A stretch of DNA of 64,000 nt from Struthidea cinerea (GCA_013397865.1 VZTI01003143.1:561798-625797), one strand, 5' to 3'. Shown: positions 1 through 12,125, counted from the stretch's first letter. The notes: generated by a model from the letters alone, not told the origin. Translations and numbers: made by a program.

Positions 1-3000
1 ACCAATGTCTTTGAGCAATGATACTGTACAGATTACTTATGTGTTGCTTGAGAAAGAGTATTTGTTTGCTTTAAAACCTCAGCAAAATCAAATATGACTT
101 GATTTCATATCCTTAATTCTTGTCTTAAAAGGAAGAATAAGAAATCTTTCCTTCTTTGTCTTCTTCACCTGTGTCAACCTGTCATGCAGCGCACAAATAA
201 AATTCTTTCTGGAGTTCTTTTCTGCTTTTCTCATTCTGAACATCCCTATTTAGCTAAGTAAGAGCTCAGACTGATTGTTCTCTACAATATGTGCATGTGT
301 CCTAAGTTTTTACACTATAATCCTGGCCCTTAGCTCTCTGGTTTTTTTCTAGTTGACAGATCCTGTTGCTTTGGCTGTTCAATCCAGTCAGCTCTGTAAG
401 CATGCTCTTCTGTGGCTTCCAGCTTTCCTAGACCTGCCTCCCATTATCCTGATTCTTCTCATCTTTCCTTTTTTTGATTTCCAGCTTCCCTTGCTCAAGC
501 CTATACACTTTAGGTTCTCACAATAACCTGGGAAATGCTGTTAGTAAATCACCTTTAATTTCCCACTAAGAAGTCAGTGCTGAGTTGGGAAACCACTCTT
601 AGTTCAGTCTCAGTCAAAAGGCCTAATTTCATGGTTGCTGAAGCTGGTGAGTGGCTTTTTGCTTTTGGACTTAGTCTTAAGAGCAAGGAGCTTCACAGGA
701 AAGAAAAGGCCTACTCAGATGGCCTTTTCTCCTCCATGTAATTAAGTTATGAAAGTGTTAAGGGGCAAGATGTTGGGGTGTTTTGTGAACACCTTTTTTT
801 CTGAACAATTTAATTCCATCCTTTTAAAAATTTTATGTAATGAAAAATATATACAGAAGTGGGACATTTACTGTAATAAAAAGCTGAATACTAATGTGAT
901 TTCCCCTTTCATCTAGTGCCATGTTAGAGCTGCAGAGAAAGGGCACATCATAACAATAAATCAGGAGTGGAATTAACAGATCTACCTGAAGCTAATGCAA
1001 TAAACTTATGATAAATTACGGAACTGTTTTCTCTGTGTTTTATTCTGGAACCATTGGTACATGGTTCATAGAGACATTTTTCTGCCATTACATGGCCTTT
1101 GGCTATTTCTATATACTCCAGTCAGTGGAAAGGTCCACCTGTGTTAGCAGAAAATATAGAAAATAGTTTCATTGCTAAGTATGTTTCCTCCTGGCCTTCT
1201 GTGTGGAATTAGTTTTTATTCTTGCAGACATGTTAGATATTTAGATACTTCCATACATATAATCAAAGAAATTCTTGTTTTTGTGTAAAACATGTTTGTA
1301 CCTATGAACAACTACTTATGCCCAAAAGTATTTGGACCTGGTGAAGAAATTTCACCAAAGACATCCAGTAAGAAGAATGAATGTACAAAAGTGAACTGAG
1401 AGAATAGAGCCTATGTTGAAAGTTTTTAAAGATTTATTGAATTTATTCAAGCTATTTTCAAGAAGAGGCAATTACTGTTAGTCTTTGAGACCCGGCAGAT
1501 CCAGATGATCAGAAAGAGTGCAACAGCTCCAGTGCACAGCAGAACAATCTGGAGAGGATGCCCTTTGATACTTCAAAAAGGGTAATTTCTTGTAACCAAA
1601 GGTCATGCTGTCATTCCTCAGACATAAACCTTATTTTCAACTCTTATCCTGATAGCTTTATCTGCCATGTCATTTTGAAAGCTGCTACTAGGAACCAGTA
1701 AGGTCTTTAAAAATCGGTTCATACAAGTACTGTAAAGTAGGATGTTCTAAATCCCAAAATGTAAACTTCAAAATTGCATTGAATTACTCAGTAGCCTCAG
1801 TGGTCTCTTTTGTTCTACCTCCTTGCCTCTGAGGTAGATTCAGAGCTCATCTATGCCTCCAAATGGGAGTTACTGTTACAGGAAAAAATGTAGGAGTTCA
1901 CCTTGTTTAACCAAACCCAGAAGTGTCTAACTGATGATATACAATCAACTGGCAACCGGTAATTATAATATACCTTCTATCAGTTTCAGTAACAGAAGAG
2001 ATAAATCATGTAACCAGACACTTGAAACACTTCAATGAACATTGCACATTTCTAACCATCCTTCTGTAAATACCCTCTGAAACTCCAGTGACAACTGCTC
2101 ATTCACCCATGTTAATCTAGCCTCTATCTCACAGGCAACACAGGTTACAAACAGAGTCCTGCTCTCCTGGGATGCAGTTTCCCTTCTTTCGTGCACCTCT
2201 GCTTGGAGAAGTGGGGCCCCTGCTCTGTGCGTGCCCATTTCACACGTACCCACACAGGACCTGTGCCCGTCCTTACATACCAGTATTCCCTGAAGTCTAG
2301 GCAGAAGCTGTGGTGCCATCAGGCTGACTTGTGGCACTGCCTGACCAGGTTTTGGCTGCTGCTTTCTCCACCCAAAGTCTCTCTCCTGCTGCAAATTTTC
2401 ATGCTGCTTTTCTATTATTTCCCAAGATGACTACTTCTTTTTTTCAAAAGTCACTTTGCAATTTCCTGGCTACTGTTTAACCTTGCTGATGGTTGCATTC
2501 CTCTTTATCAGGGTAAGTTTGGTCAAACGTCATCCCAGAAAGTTTTGCATATTCCAGGCACACAGGTGGTGGTGTCTGTGGCAGGCTGTATGAGCATTCC
2601 CGTGATAGATCTCCTACCTGTCTTCACTGTCTGACTTAGATTCCCCAGGGGAACCAAACAATTTTAGAGTGCAATTAATGTCACTGTTTTGACACATCTA
2701 CTTTGGGATGGCATAATTTATGCTCTTCGAGCATATGTGTTCTGCAGTGAGGTGTAAAGGGAACCTAGACATTTAACTTGTACATAGACATAAGCCATGA
2801 ATCTTGTACTGTGGGATTCCTCTACAATATTGGCACCTGAGTGAATAGTCTTCATGTGAGCTGTGTCTCTGAACACCTGTTACAATCAACAGAGAACTAA
2901 TCAGTGCAGTCAGTGAAGGAATGTGTTTTAAGTTAGCATTTATTGCCATTCCCAAGGTTAGTTAAGGAAAATCTTTCTTGTTTGTTTCATCAGCAGGCAA

Positions 3001-5760
3001 GATTTTCTAGGATTGAGCTAAAGGCAATCTCAGAAAGATCAGTACAGTTTGCTTTTATACTCTTTCCCAGGGCAATCCTCAGCTGACCATTCAGCTGGCT
3101 GCCCCAGGCTGCCCCAGCAGCTCTCCTGAGAAATTAATTTGCAGAAAAATTGCCCAAGGAAAATCTTGAGGGAATTACTACAGTCGTCATAACATCCAGC
3201 CCTGTGAGTGCCACACTCTTCCGCTCTTCTTCAGGCTCCATGACTCTGTGCATGAAGTCTGAAAATCAGAATTCCTTTGTCAATTAAACTGCATTTTTTC
3301 AACGCGTCAGACCTTTACCTGGTGATTCAGTGTATTTTTGAGGAGCCAGAGGGATCCGTGTCATTGAGATTATAAGGCTAATTTTAATGACTGCAGATTT
3401 TAAAAACTGGATGTCAAAATGGGTGAAGAAAATGCATCATAAAAGTAATATTGACTTGGCCTTTTTTTCCCAGTGGCTTCTCCTAAAGCAAAAAGAAGTT
3501 ATTGGGGAGTGAAAGGTCAATGACTTTAAATTAATCAGAAGAGTATTTCTTGTTCATTCTGCCTTTACAGAAAATGTGTGTTTGATCCATGTAACTTGAC
3601 TGCATTTGCACACTTCTCTAAGGCATTACATAAATATTTGGAACATACTGTTCAACTGTACATATCCAACTGTATGAGTGCAGCATTTGGATGAACACCT
3701 TCAAGCTTCTGAGAAGCCTTGCAATTCTCTATATAATGGCGTCATTGTACAAAATGTATGTACATGGCTGCATTAAGTCTTACAGCCTTCTAAAATTTAA
3801 TCCCTATTCCTCTGCTTAAAAAATCACCAGCCGGAGGTCAGCTTTCTCCCAGAATAGATTCCTGTAATTGCCAGCCATAGCTCCTACTCTATCCTCCTTA
3901 AATTGTTCAATGCTTCTGTTAATCGCACTCTGTCAATGGTGGGGCTGCATTTTGCTGGGCAGGCAGTCTGTTTCCTCTGAAGGTGAGAGGAACCATCACT
4001 AGTGGTCACTTGAAGAAACCTTCATCTCTTTAGTATCTTGCAGTTGAGTACAGATATTTGCATACTTTTAATCACCCAGAAGAACCTGAGGTTGCTGTAG
4101 ATTTTCGCACTTTATCACCCTTAATGCGTACACTTTAAATTTTTCCTATCTGTTGCTGTAAATCCTGTGGAATCTGTGGGAGTCAAACCTAACCTGAACT
4201 TCTTTAAATAGGATTTTTTTAATGAATTGGAATTTAACCTGAAGTATTCATCTCATCTCCATTGGTCCTGAACCAGCCTGAATAAATATTTATTCTCAGC
4301 TATTGGCTTAGAATAAACATTGGTCTAAAACCTGATATCCTCCAATGAGAACCTGTTGAGCAATGTTTCTTTTCTAGGCTGGCTAAGGAGAGCTGTAACT
4401 ACAACGCAGTTTCTTGGAGATGCCAGTATTATTTTAATGCCTGTTCTGATGGCAGCAGTGGGCTATTGTTATATTACTGAGTCCCAGTAGGGCAAACCAG
4501 CCTGTCTTTCATCAGTTGTTACTAGAAATGTATGCATTATGTATCCTTTGCGTGAAAGTGCTTGGGAATTGATTGATGATGATGAGGGAGGAAATGAGCT
4601 AATGGTGCTCTTGCCTTTCCTTGCAATAATCCCCATCTCTCCTTATAAAACTCTTCAGCTCCTTGTGTTCCCTGTGCAGCAAAATAGCACATCTCCTCGC
4701 TTAGTCCTTCAATACCCACTGGAGATTTAGGAAGTTAGAGAAAAGGTGCAAGCCAGAGTAGCAGAAATGTAAGTTGTGTACTGAAGCTGGCAGAGGTGCT
4801 GGAAATAATTGCAGTAGAGAAATTCCCAGAAATAATGAGAAAATTTTCTTTTCTTAATGTTAATGCTAAATGTGTTCTACATGTACTGCACATGCTTTAT
4901 TTCTGAAGATAGTATTTTTTTTGCTATGTAATAGTGTCTCTTTGGTAATATAGTACTACTAAATTATCTAACAGTTTTACATGGTTCAGACCTAAACTGG
5001 GTTCTGTGCTGTATGATAACTCTAATGGAAATAGGTTCAAAGGCAGCCCCTTTCTTAGTACAGGGGACTCATATTACAAAACCTGCCTATGTTCCTCTCT
5101 TCACTGGGTCTCTGTATTGCTCCAGTTGTTTCAGTGAATCTCTGTCTGAAGTGATGGTGGGGTGAATTTGCATGAGTGATGAAAGCACTTGAGGACAGTG
5201 CTGTGCAGGACAGTAAATATGCCACTGGGAGGATTCACGAGTCTGAAAACCACAGAATATGCAGAGTTCAGTCAAAACACAGGCTGTGGCTGATCATTTT
5301 TCCAACACCTTTCTTCTTTATTCTGTTTAAAGCTTGTTGACCAGGGGAAAGGATTTGTAGTCAAGGTCGTGTGGCGTAGCCCTTGGCACAGTTTGTTAAG
5401 CAAGGAGAAGGCTTTTACTTTGAGCGTGCTATTATCCACTGATGAATATAGAAGCATTTGCGAGTTTGTTTGCCTAGAACCAGTGACAGCAAAAGGTTTT
5501 ATCGAAGTAACGTTAGATTCTGAGCATTATTTTTTAAAACCGTTAATACAGATTTTGGTTTTGATATACTTGTTTGTAAATAAAAAGTCATTCTCTATTA
5601 GTGTCATGTCTGAAGTTTTTCATTCCACTTTATTGTACAAAAGAATAAGAACTGAAGTTGATATTCCAAGGCAATTTTCATTTCTATCCGCCTTTTAATT
5701 TATGATTTTAAGCACTGATTTACTGTAAATGCTCAAAAATAAATGTATTCTCTTTCACAG
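1..5760. other. upstream intron or flank, no exon seen
   Basis: AT-rich sequence without a recognisable exon, RNA gene or mobile element. The human CPED1 exon that precedes LQ-FFE (ending in a basic FTVK segment) was looked for and not found, so the 5' part of the gene probably lies further upstream. Open frames here are short and unlike known proteins. Confidence 0.7.
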
Positions 5761-5903
5761 CTGCAAAGGTTTTTTGAGATATTCTTCAGAAACAGTTCTC
5801 CCCAACAAGCCTTCAACAACATGAAGGAGGCTATAAACAAACTTCTACTTATAACTGAGGTCTTCAGCAAATCATCCGCCTCAGGACCAAGTTCTTTCAA
5901 TCA
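5761..5903 (+). CDS. CPED1: CPED1 internal exon a
   Basis: The acceptor is TTTCACAG at 5753-5760 and the donor is TCA|GTAAGT. The exon is 143 nt, read from its first base (codons 1-47 of the visible part plus two bases). It encodes LQRFFEIFF and then SSPQQAF and MKEAI, an amphipathic helical stretch. These match the human CPED1 segment beginning LQTFFETF, including the SSPQQAF core. N11-S-S is a possible glycosylation sequon, but the following proline makes it weak and I recall no human equivalent. This is the first exon seen in the window. The preceding human exon ends in a basic FTVK segment, which I could not find upstream. Confidence 0.92.
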
Positions 5904-7267
5904 GTAAGTGACTTGCAGTAGTCATTGTAATGCTAGTGTTAAGATAGCTCCTTAGAACAGAATAAAAATTGTAAAGGATAGAGGATTCTTAAAATAAAAA
6001 ATTCCCATCTATTTCATACTTCTTTACAAAGTAAGTACATGCTGCATTTAAGGAGTACAACTCTTCAATATCCACGGTGTTTCTAGTTTGTGAAAAGGTT
6101 TTGATGAATACTTAGGACCAGATGCTGTCCTAATGAAGTGTTTCAGGCAGCACGAATGAACAGAAATCACTCACAATTGGGTTAGTCCTAACACATATAA
6201 AGCTGTATTTCCTTTCAATGAGTATTCTGTCATATGTCAAATATTTAATGCTAAAGTAGCCCAGATTGTTCGGAGCTGGCTCTGGCAGGCAATCTGAACA
6301 AGAGACACTGTAAAACACTTTATGAAATGTACATTATGAAATATACCTAGGCACCAACAGTCGCATTTCTGTGTGTAATCACTTCTATTAGTGTTATAAT
6401 TCTTACACATAAATCAACCTTTATTATGTAATATTTTTACTAAATAAAATTAATATTTGTTCCATATATGTTATGTCCCATCCCTGACATTTTTATGATA
6501 AGTACTAAATAAGTTACTATTTATTACATTTATGTGTTTTATAAAGCTATTTTGAGAACCAGGTGTTTTAGTAGCAGTAATGTAAAGCTCATTATTTGAC
6601 TTACACAAGTTGGGAATAAAGCTTATATAGTGAGTGGAGAGGGTAGCAAGGAGGGGAGGAATGTAAAGGGGATGAACCTATTTTGACAGTGGTCCAAACT
6701 CTCTTTTTTACCAATGAAATGGACTCTCTTGTTTGTGTAACACTGGGCTTGCTTATAACTCCTGGCTCGTGCCTCCCAGCATCCCCATAGCTGCAGCAGA
6801 GCTCTTCGGCTTCAGTGAGCCTGGAGCCTTTCACCATCTCTTGCCCTCCAAATGTCTTCAAAGCTTTTGCCAGGCCTCATTCATTCCCTTCAAAAGGCCT
6901 TTCTTCCTTCAGCGTAACTCACCTCCCTCTCTCTCAAGCATTAAAACCACTTTTATATAGCACTATTTTCATCACCTCACAATCTGACTCCTTCCATGTT
7001 TAATGCTGCTGGCTCTTCCTAGAAATTTATTTAGTCTGTATCACTCATTGTCTCTTGACCTGTGTGTGTATGTTTTCTTGCACTGGCGTGTGTAAGGAAT
7101 TTTACTGTATACAGGGACATGGTTCAGTGGTGGACTTGGCAGTGCTAGGTTTATGATTGGACACAATGATCTTAAAGGTCTTTTCTAACCAAAATTGTTC
7201 TATGATTCTATATTTCACAACAGTACCTAACCTCACTGAAACTGATTCCTTTTATATTGTATTTCAG
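5904..7267 (+). other. CPED1 intron a-b
   Basis: AT-rich. Apart from the CR1 tail near its 3' end I see nothing. A short pyrimidine-rich, mildly GC-richer patch at 6740-6930 has open frames on both strands but no recognisable product. Confidence 0.8.
7113..7212 (+). repeat. CR1 LINE 3' fragment
   Basis: The sequence runs GGACATGGTTCAGTGGTGGA, then GATCTTAAAGGTCTTTTC, and ends in TTCTATGATTCTAT, the typical avian CR1 3' untranslated tail with its octamer-like end. It is about 100 bases, + orientation, 5'-truncated and non-coding. It stops just before the CPED1 exon at 7268. Confidence 0.9.
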
Positions 7268-7340
7268 ATGCAGCCAATGTTTTCAAATGCTAACCTTTGA
7301 CATTGGATTTGGCATGTCCGTACACCCAGTAGTTCTTAAG
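7268..7340 (+). CDS. CPED1: CPED1 internal exon b (CxxC-containing)
   Basis: The exon is 73 nt. Its first base completes the split Gln codon from the previous exon, and 24 codons (49-72) follow. The acceptor is TATTTCAG and the donor AAG|GTGAGA. It encodes CSQCFQMLTFDIGFG and then HPVVLK, matching the human CxxCFQLLTFDIGYG segment. The C49/C52 pair is conserved and could form a disulfide in the secretory pathway (inference). A CR1 tail ends about 55 bases before the acceptor, so the likely branch-point sequences (CTAAC near 7227, CTGAT near 7242) sit just outside the repeat. Confidence 0.93.
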
Positions 7341-8881
7341 GTGAGAAAATTGCACAAATTATTGCTTGACTCAAAAAAATTACACCAAGAAGAACACAGC
7401 AGGAAACCCTCTTTTAGGTGCCCTCAAATCTCTAAGAAATGTACCAATATTTTAATATTAATTTTGCCTGATTGTGGAGAGTTGCTGTAGAAGAAACCAG
7501 TTTTTAAGAGTCACAGTTCCTGTGATGAAGTTCACCACACCATCAAAATGTGCAAACTTTTCAGTTTATATTAAAAGACTAGCTATTACGCCAAATGAGT
7601 ATCAGTGAAACAAAATCCATAGGAAGCATTGCGTGAAAGTGGGGTTAGGTTTTAAATGTGGCAGAACAAAGATGAAGGGAGGAAGTTAAGAAACTGCAAT
7701 TGGCTTTTAATACAAATTAAAGTTCTTCATAAATTGGATTGTGCTTCTTCATTTCATTACCTGCTTTGACCTCCACTGTGCTGCCTTCTTCCTCGATGAT
7801 CCACAAGGCCCTTAGGGAATGAGAGCTCTGCCAGTTTTTGTACCACTCCTGCCTCAAAATAGTCTGTCCTGAAACAAATATTGTACTGCTTTCCAGCTGT
7901 TCTCATTACCTCATGTGCATGCATATACCTAGGTATATAAAATGTTTCTTCATATTTATGATGTACAAGTATTAACAATAATTAGCTAATATATCCCCAC
8001 TTAAAATCTGTTCAAGTTTCTAGTAACAACAGTGCAGTCAATCTCTCCATCCTTCAGAAAAAAAATCCTTTAAACACATAGGGAAAATGCACATATGAAA
8101 GGAAGTTTGCACAATTGAAAAAGTCCATGAAGACAATATCCTTAATTAGTCCGAGAAGATTTATTTAGCTACTGTAAGAAATGTGGTATGTCATAACAAT
8201 TCAATAATTGTATACCAGGCTGTAAAAAAATTATCCCAGAAATGCTTAAAAAAACTAAACATAAACCATAATGTTTACCTGCCTGTGTAGAAGTTTCAAC
8301 CATTATCCATTATCCATAAATTTGCAGTATGAAAAAACAAATTGCTCTAAAACATAGCAGTTGATAATTAATGCAACATTGAATTTGAATATTATCACTT
8401 GGAAACTGTAGTATGCACACAACCTATTCATGTTGATGCTATATTTGTGTTTATGCTAAATAATGATTTAGTCGTATTTTATAACGATGAATTTGTTCAT
8501 TGTGTTTATGTTTTGTAAAACTTACACATTCATCTGTAGTAACAGATGTTCTGTATTAACCCTAAACACATGAGTTGTGCAAGAGTTATGTTAACATAAA
8601 ATGTGACATACTATTTTTTTAACCAAATTTCAAACCAAACACGGAAAAAAAGCTTTCACATGTGTCTGCAATACTGCACTCTGCCCACTGGAGGACAGCA
8701 AACATTGTGGTATGGAGTTGTGACGGAAAACGTGGCACAGCATTGGTTGTTTTATAATCCTGTCAGTTTGTATTATTATTACCTTTTTTTTTAAGTTCCA
8801 GTTCAGTATTTATTGCTATGAGAAGACTGGACTTCTTCTGTAGTTATTGAAACTATATATTCTTATATTATTTTCCAACAG
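7341..8881 (+). other. CPED1 intron b-c
   Basis: AT-rich unique sequence. No repeat or regulatory motif recognised. Confidence 0.8.
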
Positions 8882-9049
8882 GTGCATGAAAACTTTGACT
8901 TTCAAGATGAGAATGAATTGACTATTCAGGACCAAATTTCCAAAGAACTTCTTTTTGAAGATACATTTAAATTTCTCTTATCTAATGAATCCTCAACATC
9001 CAGTTTCATAGAAGCTTTGCAAAAAATATATGGATCATCTGTGAGCAAG
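8882..9049 (+). CDS. CPED1: CPED1 internal exon c
   Basis: The exon is 168 nt, phase 0 at both ends, codons 73-128. It begins VHENFDFQDE and contains DTFKFLLSNESS, both close to human VHEHLNFQD and DTFNFLFPNESS. N107-E-S is a conserved N-glycosylation sequon, which fits a luminal or extracellular location. The chosen donor is AAG|GTAGTT at 9049. A second possible donor, TCT|GTGAGC, lies nine bases earlier in the same frame. Alignment length with human (SVSK against DVFK before the next exon) favours the later one. Confidence 0.92.
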
Positions 9050-10005
9050 GTAGTTCATTGCAACTTTTTCTTATTATTAAATATTTGAAAATACTTAATT
9101 TTACATTGTATGCTTCTGAAATTCTTGGTGCTAACTTATGGAATGAAGGATTTATTTAATCAAAACTATCTTTTATTGTATTCTGGGAAATAAAACTGTA
9201 ATTATATTAAACAAATGAATTTTCTTTTGTAAAAATTCCTCTCTCAAATTATGTCATTTTCCAAAATACTGTGCTTGAAAGATATATTTAAAGCTTTAAC
9301 AAAGTAATTTTCCCACTGTTTTTTAAATGGTCTTTTTTTGATATACAGATCTGTGTGTTTTCACAATTTCATCCAGAATTGATTAACTTGTGTGTGGAGA
9401 TCTATGAGCATCAGAATTAAATTTTGGTTCTTACAACTTTGTGTCTTATTTTCAATGCAAGATCCAGTTCCAATTTTTTTTTTTTTTTTTTTTTCATTTA
9501 TAGAATCTGTATAAATTTTGCTTTGCTAGTGAAAACCATTTCTGACAAGCTGAGATCTCGTTTAGCAGTATTTCTCTCAGTCTGGGCACTTTCAAGAATG
9601 CATTTCTGAGGAGTCCCCTTCTTGAAAGACTTACACGGACTAAATTATCTGGGTAACTTCTGCTTCTCACACAGATGTGGCAAAAACAGGGTCATGGGGT
9701 CTAAATTTATGACAGGATAAAGTAGAAAGCTGCAGACACACAGACATGTAGTGATATGATTACCCAGCCCGTGTTCCAGAGACCGCTGGTTTCTATGGGT
9801 TTGTTTCTACACAAAGCTAAGGCACAGTCTGCTTTATTCTAGACTGAAAAACAGGATGAGCTGCCAAGGAGCTGCCTGGCTGAGGTTACGGCTAGTTGAG
9901 AGATGCTGTGACTTGTTCCTATGATCAATGAAGGGATTAGGGTCTACTGAAAGCACACTGATTTCCATGTGGTTTCACCAGAACATGCTGCTCTTTCCTT
10001 CACAG
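9050..10005 (+). other. CPED1 intron c-d
   Basis: Contains the T21 run and otherwise unique sequence. No further element is recognised. Confidence 0.8.
9474..9494 (+). repeat. poly-T tract (T21)
   Basis: An uninterrupted run of 21 T in the intron before the exon at 10006. It may be the tail of an old minus-strand retroposed sequence, but no recognisable element body adjoins it. Confidence 0.9.
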
Positions 10006-10110
10006 GATGGAACATACAACAGAGAAGATGAGCAATGTTTCTCTTTAGAAGAGATAAATTCAATGATTACTTTCATAAAGGAGCTGAAGAATCTTGGACA
10101 ATTTGAGCTG
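10006..10110 (+). CDS. CPED1: CPED1 internal exon d
   Basis: The exon is 105 nt, exactly 35 codons (129-163), phase 0 at both ends. The acceptor is CCTTCACAG and the donor CTG|GTAAAA. The core SLEEINSMITFIKEL followed by LGQFEL is nearly the same as human [23 protein letters not shown]. It is predicted to be mostly helical and rich in acidic residues. No domain name is assigned to this stretch to my knowledge. Confidence 0.94.
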
Positions 10111-10315
10111 GTAAAATAAACAGGGTTTTGTTTCATTGCATATATATTTTATGTAACTCAACATTTCTCCTTCATTACCATTCTCTGCTGTCTCTGGCAT
10201 ATGTAATTAGGCTGGATGGGCAGGGAAGCAAGGAGATAGAAGTAACACTGATTTTATTTTGGTGGATCATTTGTATTTATTTTAAAAGAGATAAAGAAAT
10301 ACAACAGAGAATTTG

Positions 10316-10542
10316 AGATGAGCTTCCACTGAAAAGGACAGCTAAAGCAGAAACAGAGACCAGAAAACAGAAGGAACGGAAAAGAAGGAAAATAATATAA
10401 ATGACTAATGAGGTGGTAAGGAAATAGAATGATAACAAAGCAAAGCAGGAGTGAATGGAAGGACTAGAGAAAGTACAACACTGAGATTATGACCAGAGAG
10501 TAGATATAGATGAAAAAGTGGCAAAAAAAAAAAAAAAAAAAA
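10316..10542 (+). repeat. purine-rich tract ending in A20
   Basis: About 200 bases on the + strand are dominated by A and G, ending in an uninterrupted run of 20 A (10523-10542). No element family is recognised. The poly-A could be a retroposition tail or simple slippage. Confidence 0.7.
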
Positions 10543-10810
10543 GGCAGGTGGAATATGTTATGTTTTCTTCTTCATGCTTTGAATTCATTTTTGGAGAAGA
10601 ACACAGATGGAGGAATAACAATCAGTGTCTGTGAATAGGCATAGTTAGTGAGGGAAATGGTGAGTGTTGGGAAAATAAAGGATCTGCAACTGAATCTGTT
10701 GTTCAGAAAGTCTGCATGATATCAGGATTTCTATGAGACTTCCTGGATGGGTATTAGGGATGGAGACTGATTACACTTTCTGAAGAAGCATTGACTCTAA
10801 TAGATCTGGA

Positions 10811-10947
10811 ATTCACAGAATCGTCTGAGTTGGAATGGGCCCAGAAGGATCATCAAGTCCAACTCTTAAGTGAGTGGCCAATACAGGGGTTGAACCTGTA
10901 ACCTCGGCATTATTAGCTCCATGCTCTGACCAACTGAGCTACCCTCA
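10811..10947 (-). mobile_element. tRNA-Ile/CR1 chimeric SINE (TguSINE1-like)
   Basis: Read on the minus strand, the element starts with a tRNA-Ile(AAT)-like head. The A box TAGCTCAGTTGG (plus 10930-10941) is perfect, GCTAATAATGCC holds the AAT anticodon, and the B box is GGTTCAACCCC (plus 10886-10896). The tRNA-like part ends near 10875 with TTGGCCA. A CR1-type tail follows (GGACTTGATGATCC, then CCAACTCAG) and finishes ATTCTGTG at 10811-10818 on the plus strand. SINEs of this build are known from passerine birds and use CR1 machinery for retroposition. No clear target-site duplication was found, and the copy is diverged. It is not a functional tRNA gene. Confidence 0.85.
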
Positions 10948-11164
10948 GGGTCAGCTCAGAGGCAAAGGAGATCAACTTCCACATCAATACTGGTAATCTT
11001 GATTCGCAAGGCTGGCCATGATAGTCAGTTTGTAAGCATGTGGGAAAGAGCATTAACATATAACCAGCCCTACGCTGTATATACTGTCTTCTGATCATTT
11101 CTCATGTCTTTGCACTCTACAGATATCATACTGTGTTGTCTCTAATCAGTGTCTCTCTTCTCAG

Positions 11165-11334
11165 CTTTTCCCTTCTTCTGCACCCAAGATCCAAATGTTG
11201 CTGCGTGATCTTTATCGAATGGTAGACCCAATGAAGCATCTTAGTTCAGTCCTGACTGTGCATTGGTTGCTTTCCAGTTTACTTCAACAATTCCAGTTCA
11301 TGAATAAAGAGGCTCATACAAATCTTTTGGAGTG
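11165..11334 (+). CDS. CPED1: CPED1 internal exon e
   Basis: The exon is 170 nt, codons 164-219 plus two bases. The acceptor is TCTTCTCAG and the donor GTG|GTAAGA. It begins LFPSSAPKIQ (human LFPSTTPGIQ), and its QFQFMNK near codons 205-211 is identical in human as I recall it. The final TG needs one base from the next exon. Joining to 17491 gives TGG, restoring the Trp of the human LEW motif. Joining to the candidate exon at 13117 gives TGC (Cys). The restored Trp is the reason for choosing 17491 as the next constitutive exon. Confidence 0.93.
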
Positions 11335-11879
11335 GTAAGATAACTATTATATATGTTGAGGGTAGTTTCTCAAATTACATAATTGCAGTGTCTCCAGTGA
11401 GCATCATAAAACTTAATCCTTCAGTAGATGTAGGTGGACTTGCAATCCTTGAGGTGAAGGTCTGTCATCCCATATGAAGCCCTGTCAGTCATTCTGCCAT
11501 TGGAACTGTAGATAGGTTTATAAATAGAACATGTTTTGCGTATGTAATATAAAGGACTCTGGATTTTCCTACAGTAAATTTTTTTTAGAAAGACTAATTA
11601 GGTAGGTTTTTTCCTAAACAACTGTAAACTCTGAATTAGGAGCGTTTCCCAGGGTTAAGACTGTCTTAATTTATGCACCAATTAAAAGCAGAACTGTAAA
11701 GAATTTCAGGTGAAGAGTTTTCAAAAAGAGTTAATAATTTTGATTGGCTCCAAATTTTTTGTCCAACAAATACAGGTCAGAGAGCATAATACTCTGAGAA
11801 CCTCATTTTAACTGTTTGTGAAAAGATGGAAAAAATGCTGCAATGACAAGGGTAGATGCATTGAACTTTTGGCAAGAAG

Positions 11880-12125
11880 TTTTAACTTTCATAAGGAGAG
11901 GAAGAGGAAAGGAAGGACAGAATGAGGGAGGGAGAGGAAGGGAGGNNNNNNNNNNNNNNNNNNNNNNNNNNNNNNNNNNNNNNNNNNNNNNNNNNNNNNN
12001 NNNNNNNNNNNNNNNNNNNNNNNNNNNNNNNNNNNNNNNNNNNNNNNNNNNNNNNNNNNNNNNNAAGCAAGGAAGGAAGGAAGGAAGGAAGGAAGGAAGG
12101 AAGGAAGGAAGGAAGGAAGGAAGGA
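11880..12125 (+). repeat. GGAA/GGAAG microsatellite around an assembly gap
   Basis: The left flank is imperfect AGGAAGAGG and GGGAGG purine repeat. The right flank is about 13 perfect GGAA units. The true length of the array is unknown because the centre is unsequenced. Any open frames translated across it are artefacts of the repeat. Confidence 0.95.
11946..12064. other. assembly gap (119 N)
   Basis: A run of N inside the GGAA microsatellite, within the CPED1 intron between exons e and f. No coding sequence is expected in it, but its real size cannot be known from the window. Confidence 0.99.

Larger units (their letters stand above)
10111..11164 (+). other. CPED1 intron d-e
   Basis: Holds the purine-rich A20 tract and the antisense tRNA-Ile/CR1 SINE, which ends about 220 bases before the next exon. 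Confidence 0.85.

Noticed and set aside
5369..5698. 109-codon open frame just upstream of CPED1 exon a
   Set aside because: It does not resemble the preceding CPED1 exon and has no suitable splice signals in phase; it is probably chance.
10867..10947. tRNA-Ile gene on the minus strand
   Set aside because: The A and B boxes are present, but the acceptor ends do not pair properly and the sequence runs straight into a CR1-type tail, so it is the head of a SINE.
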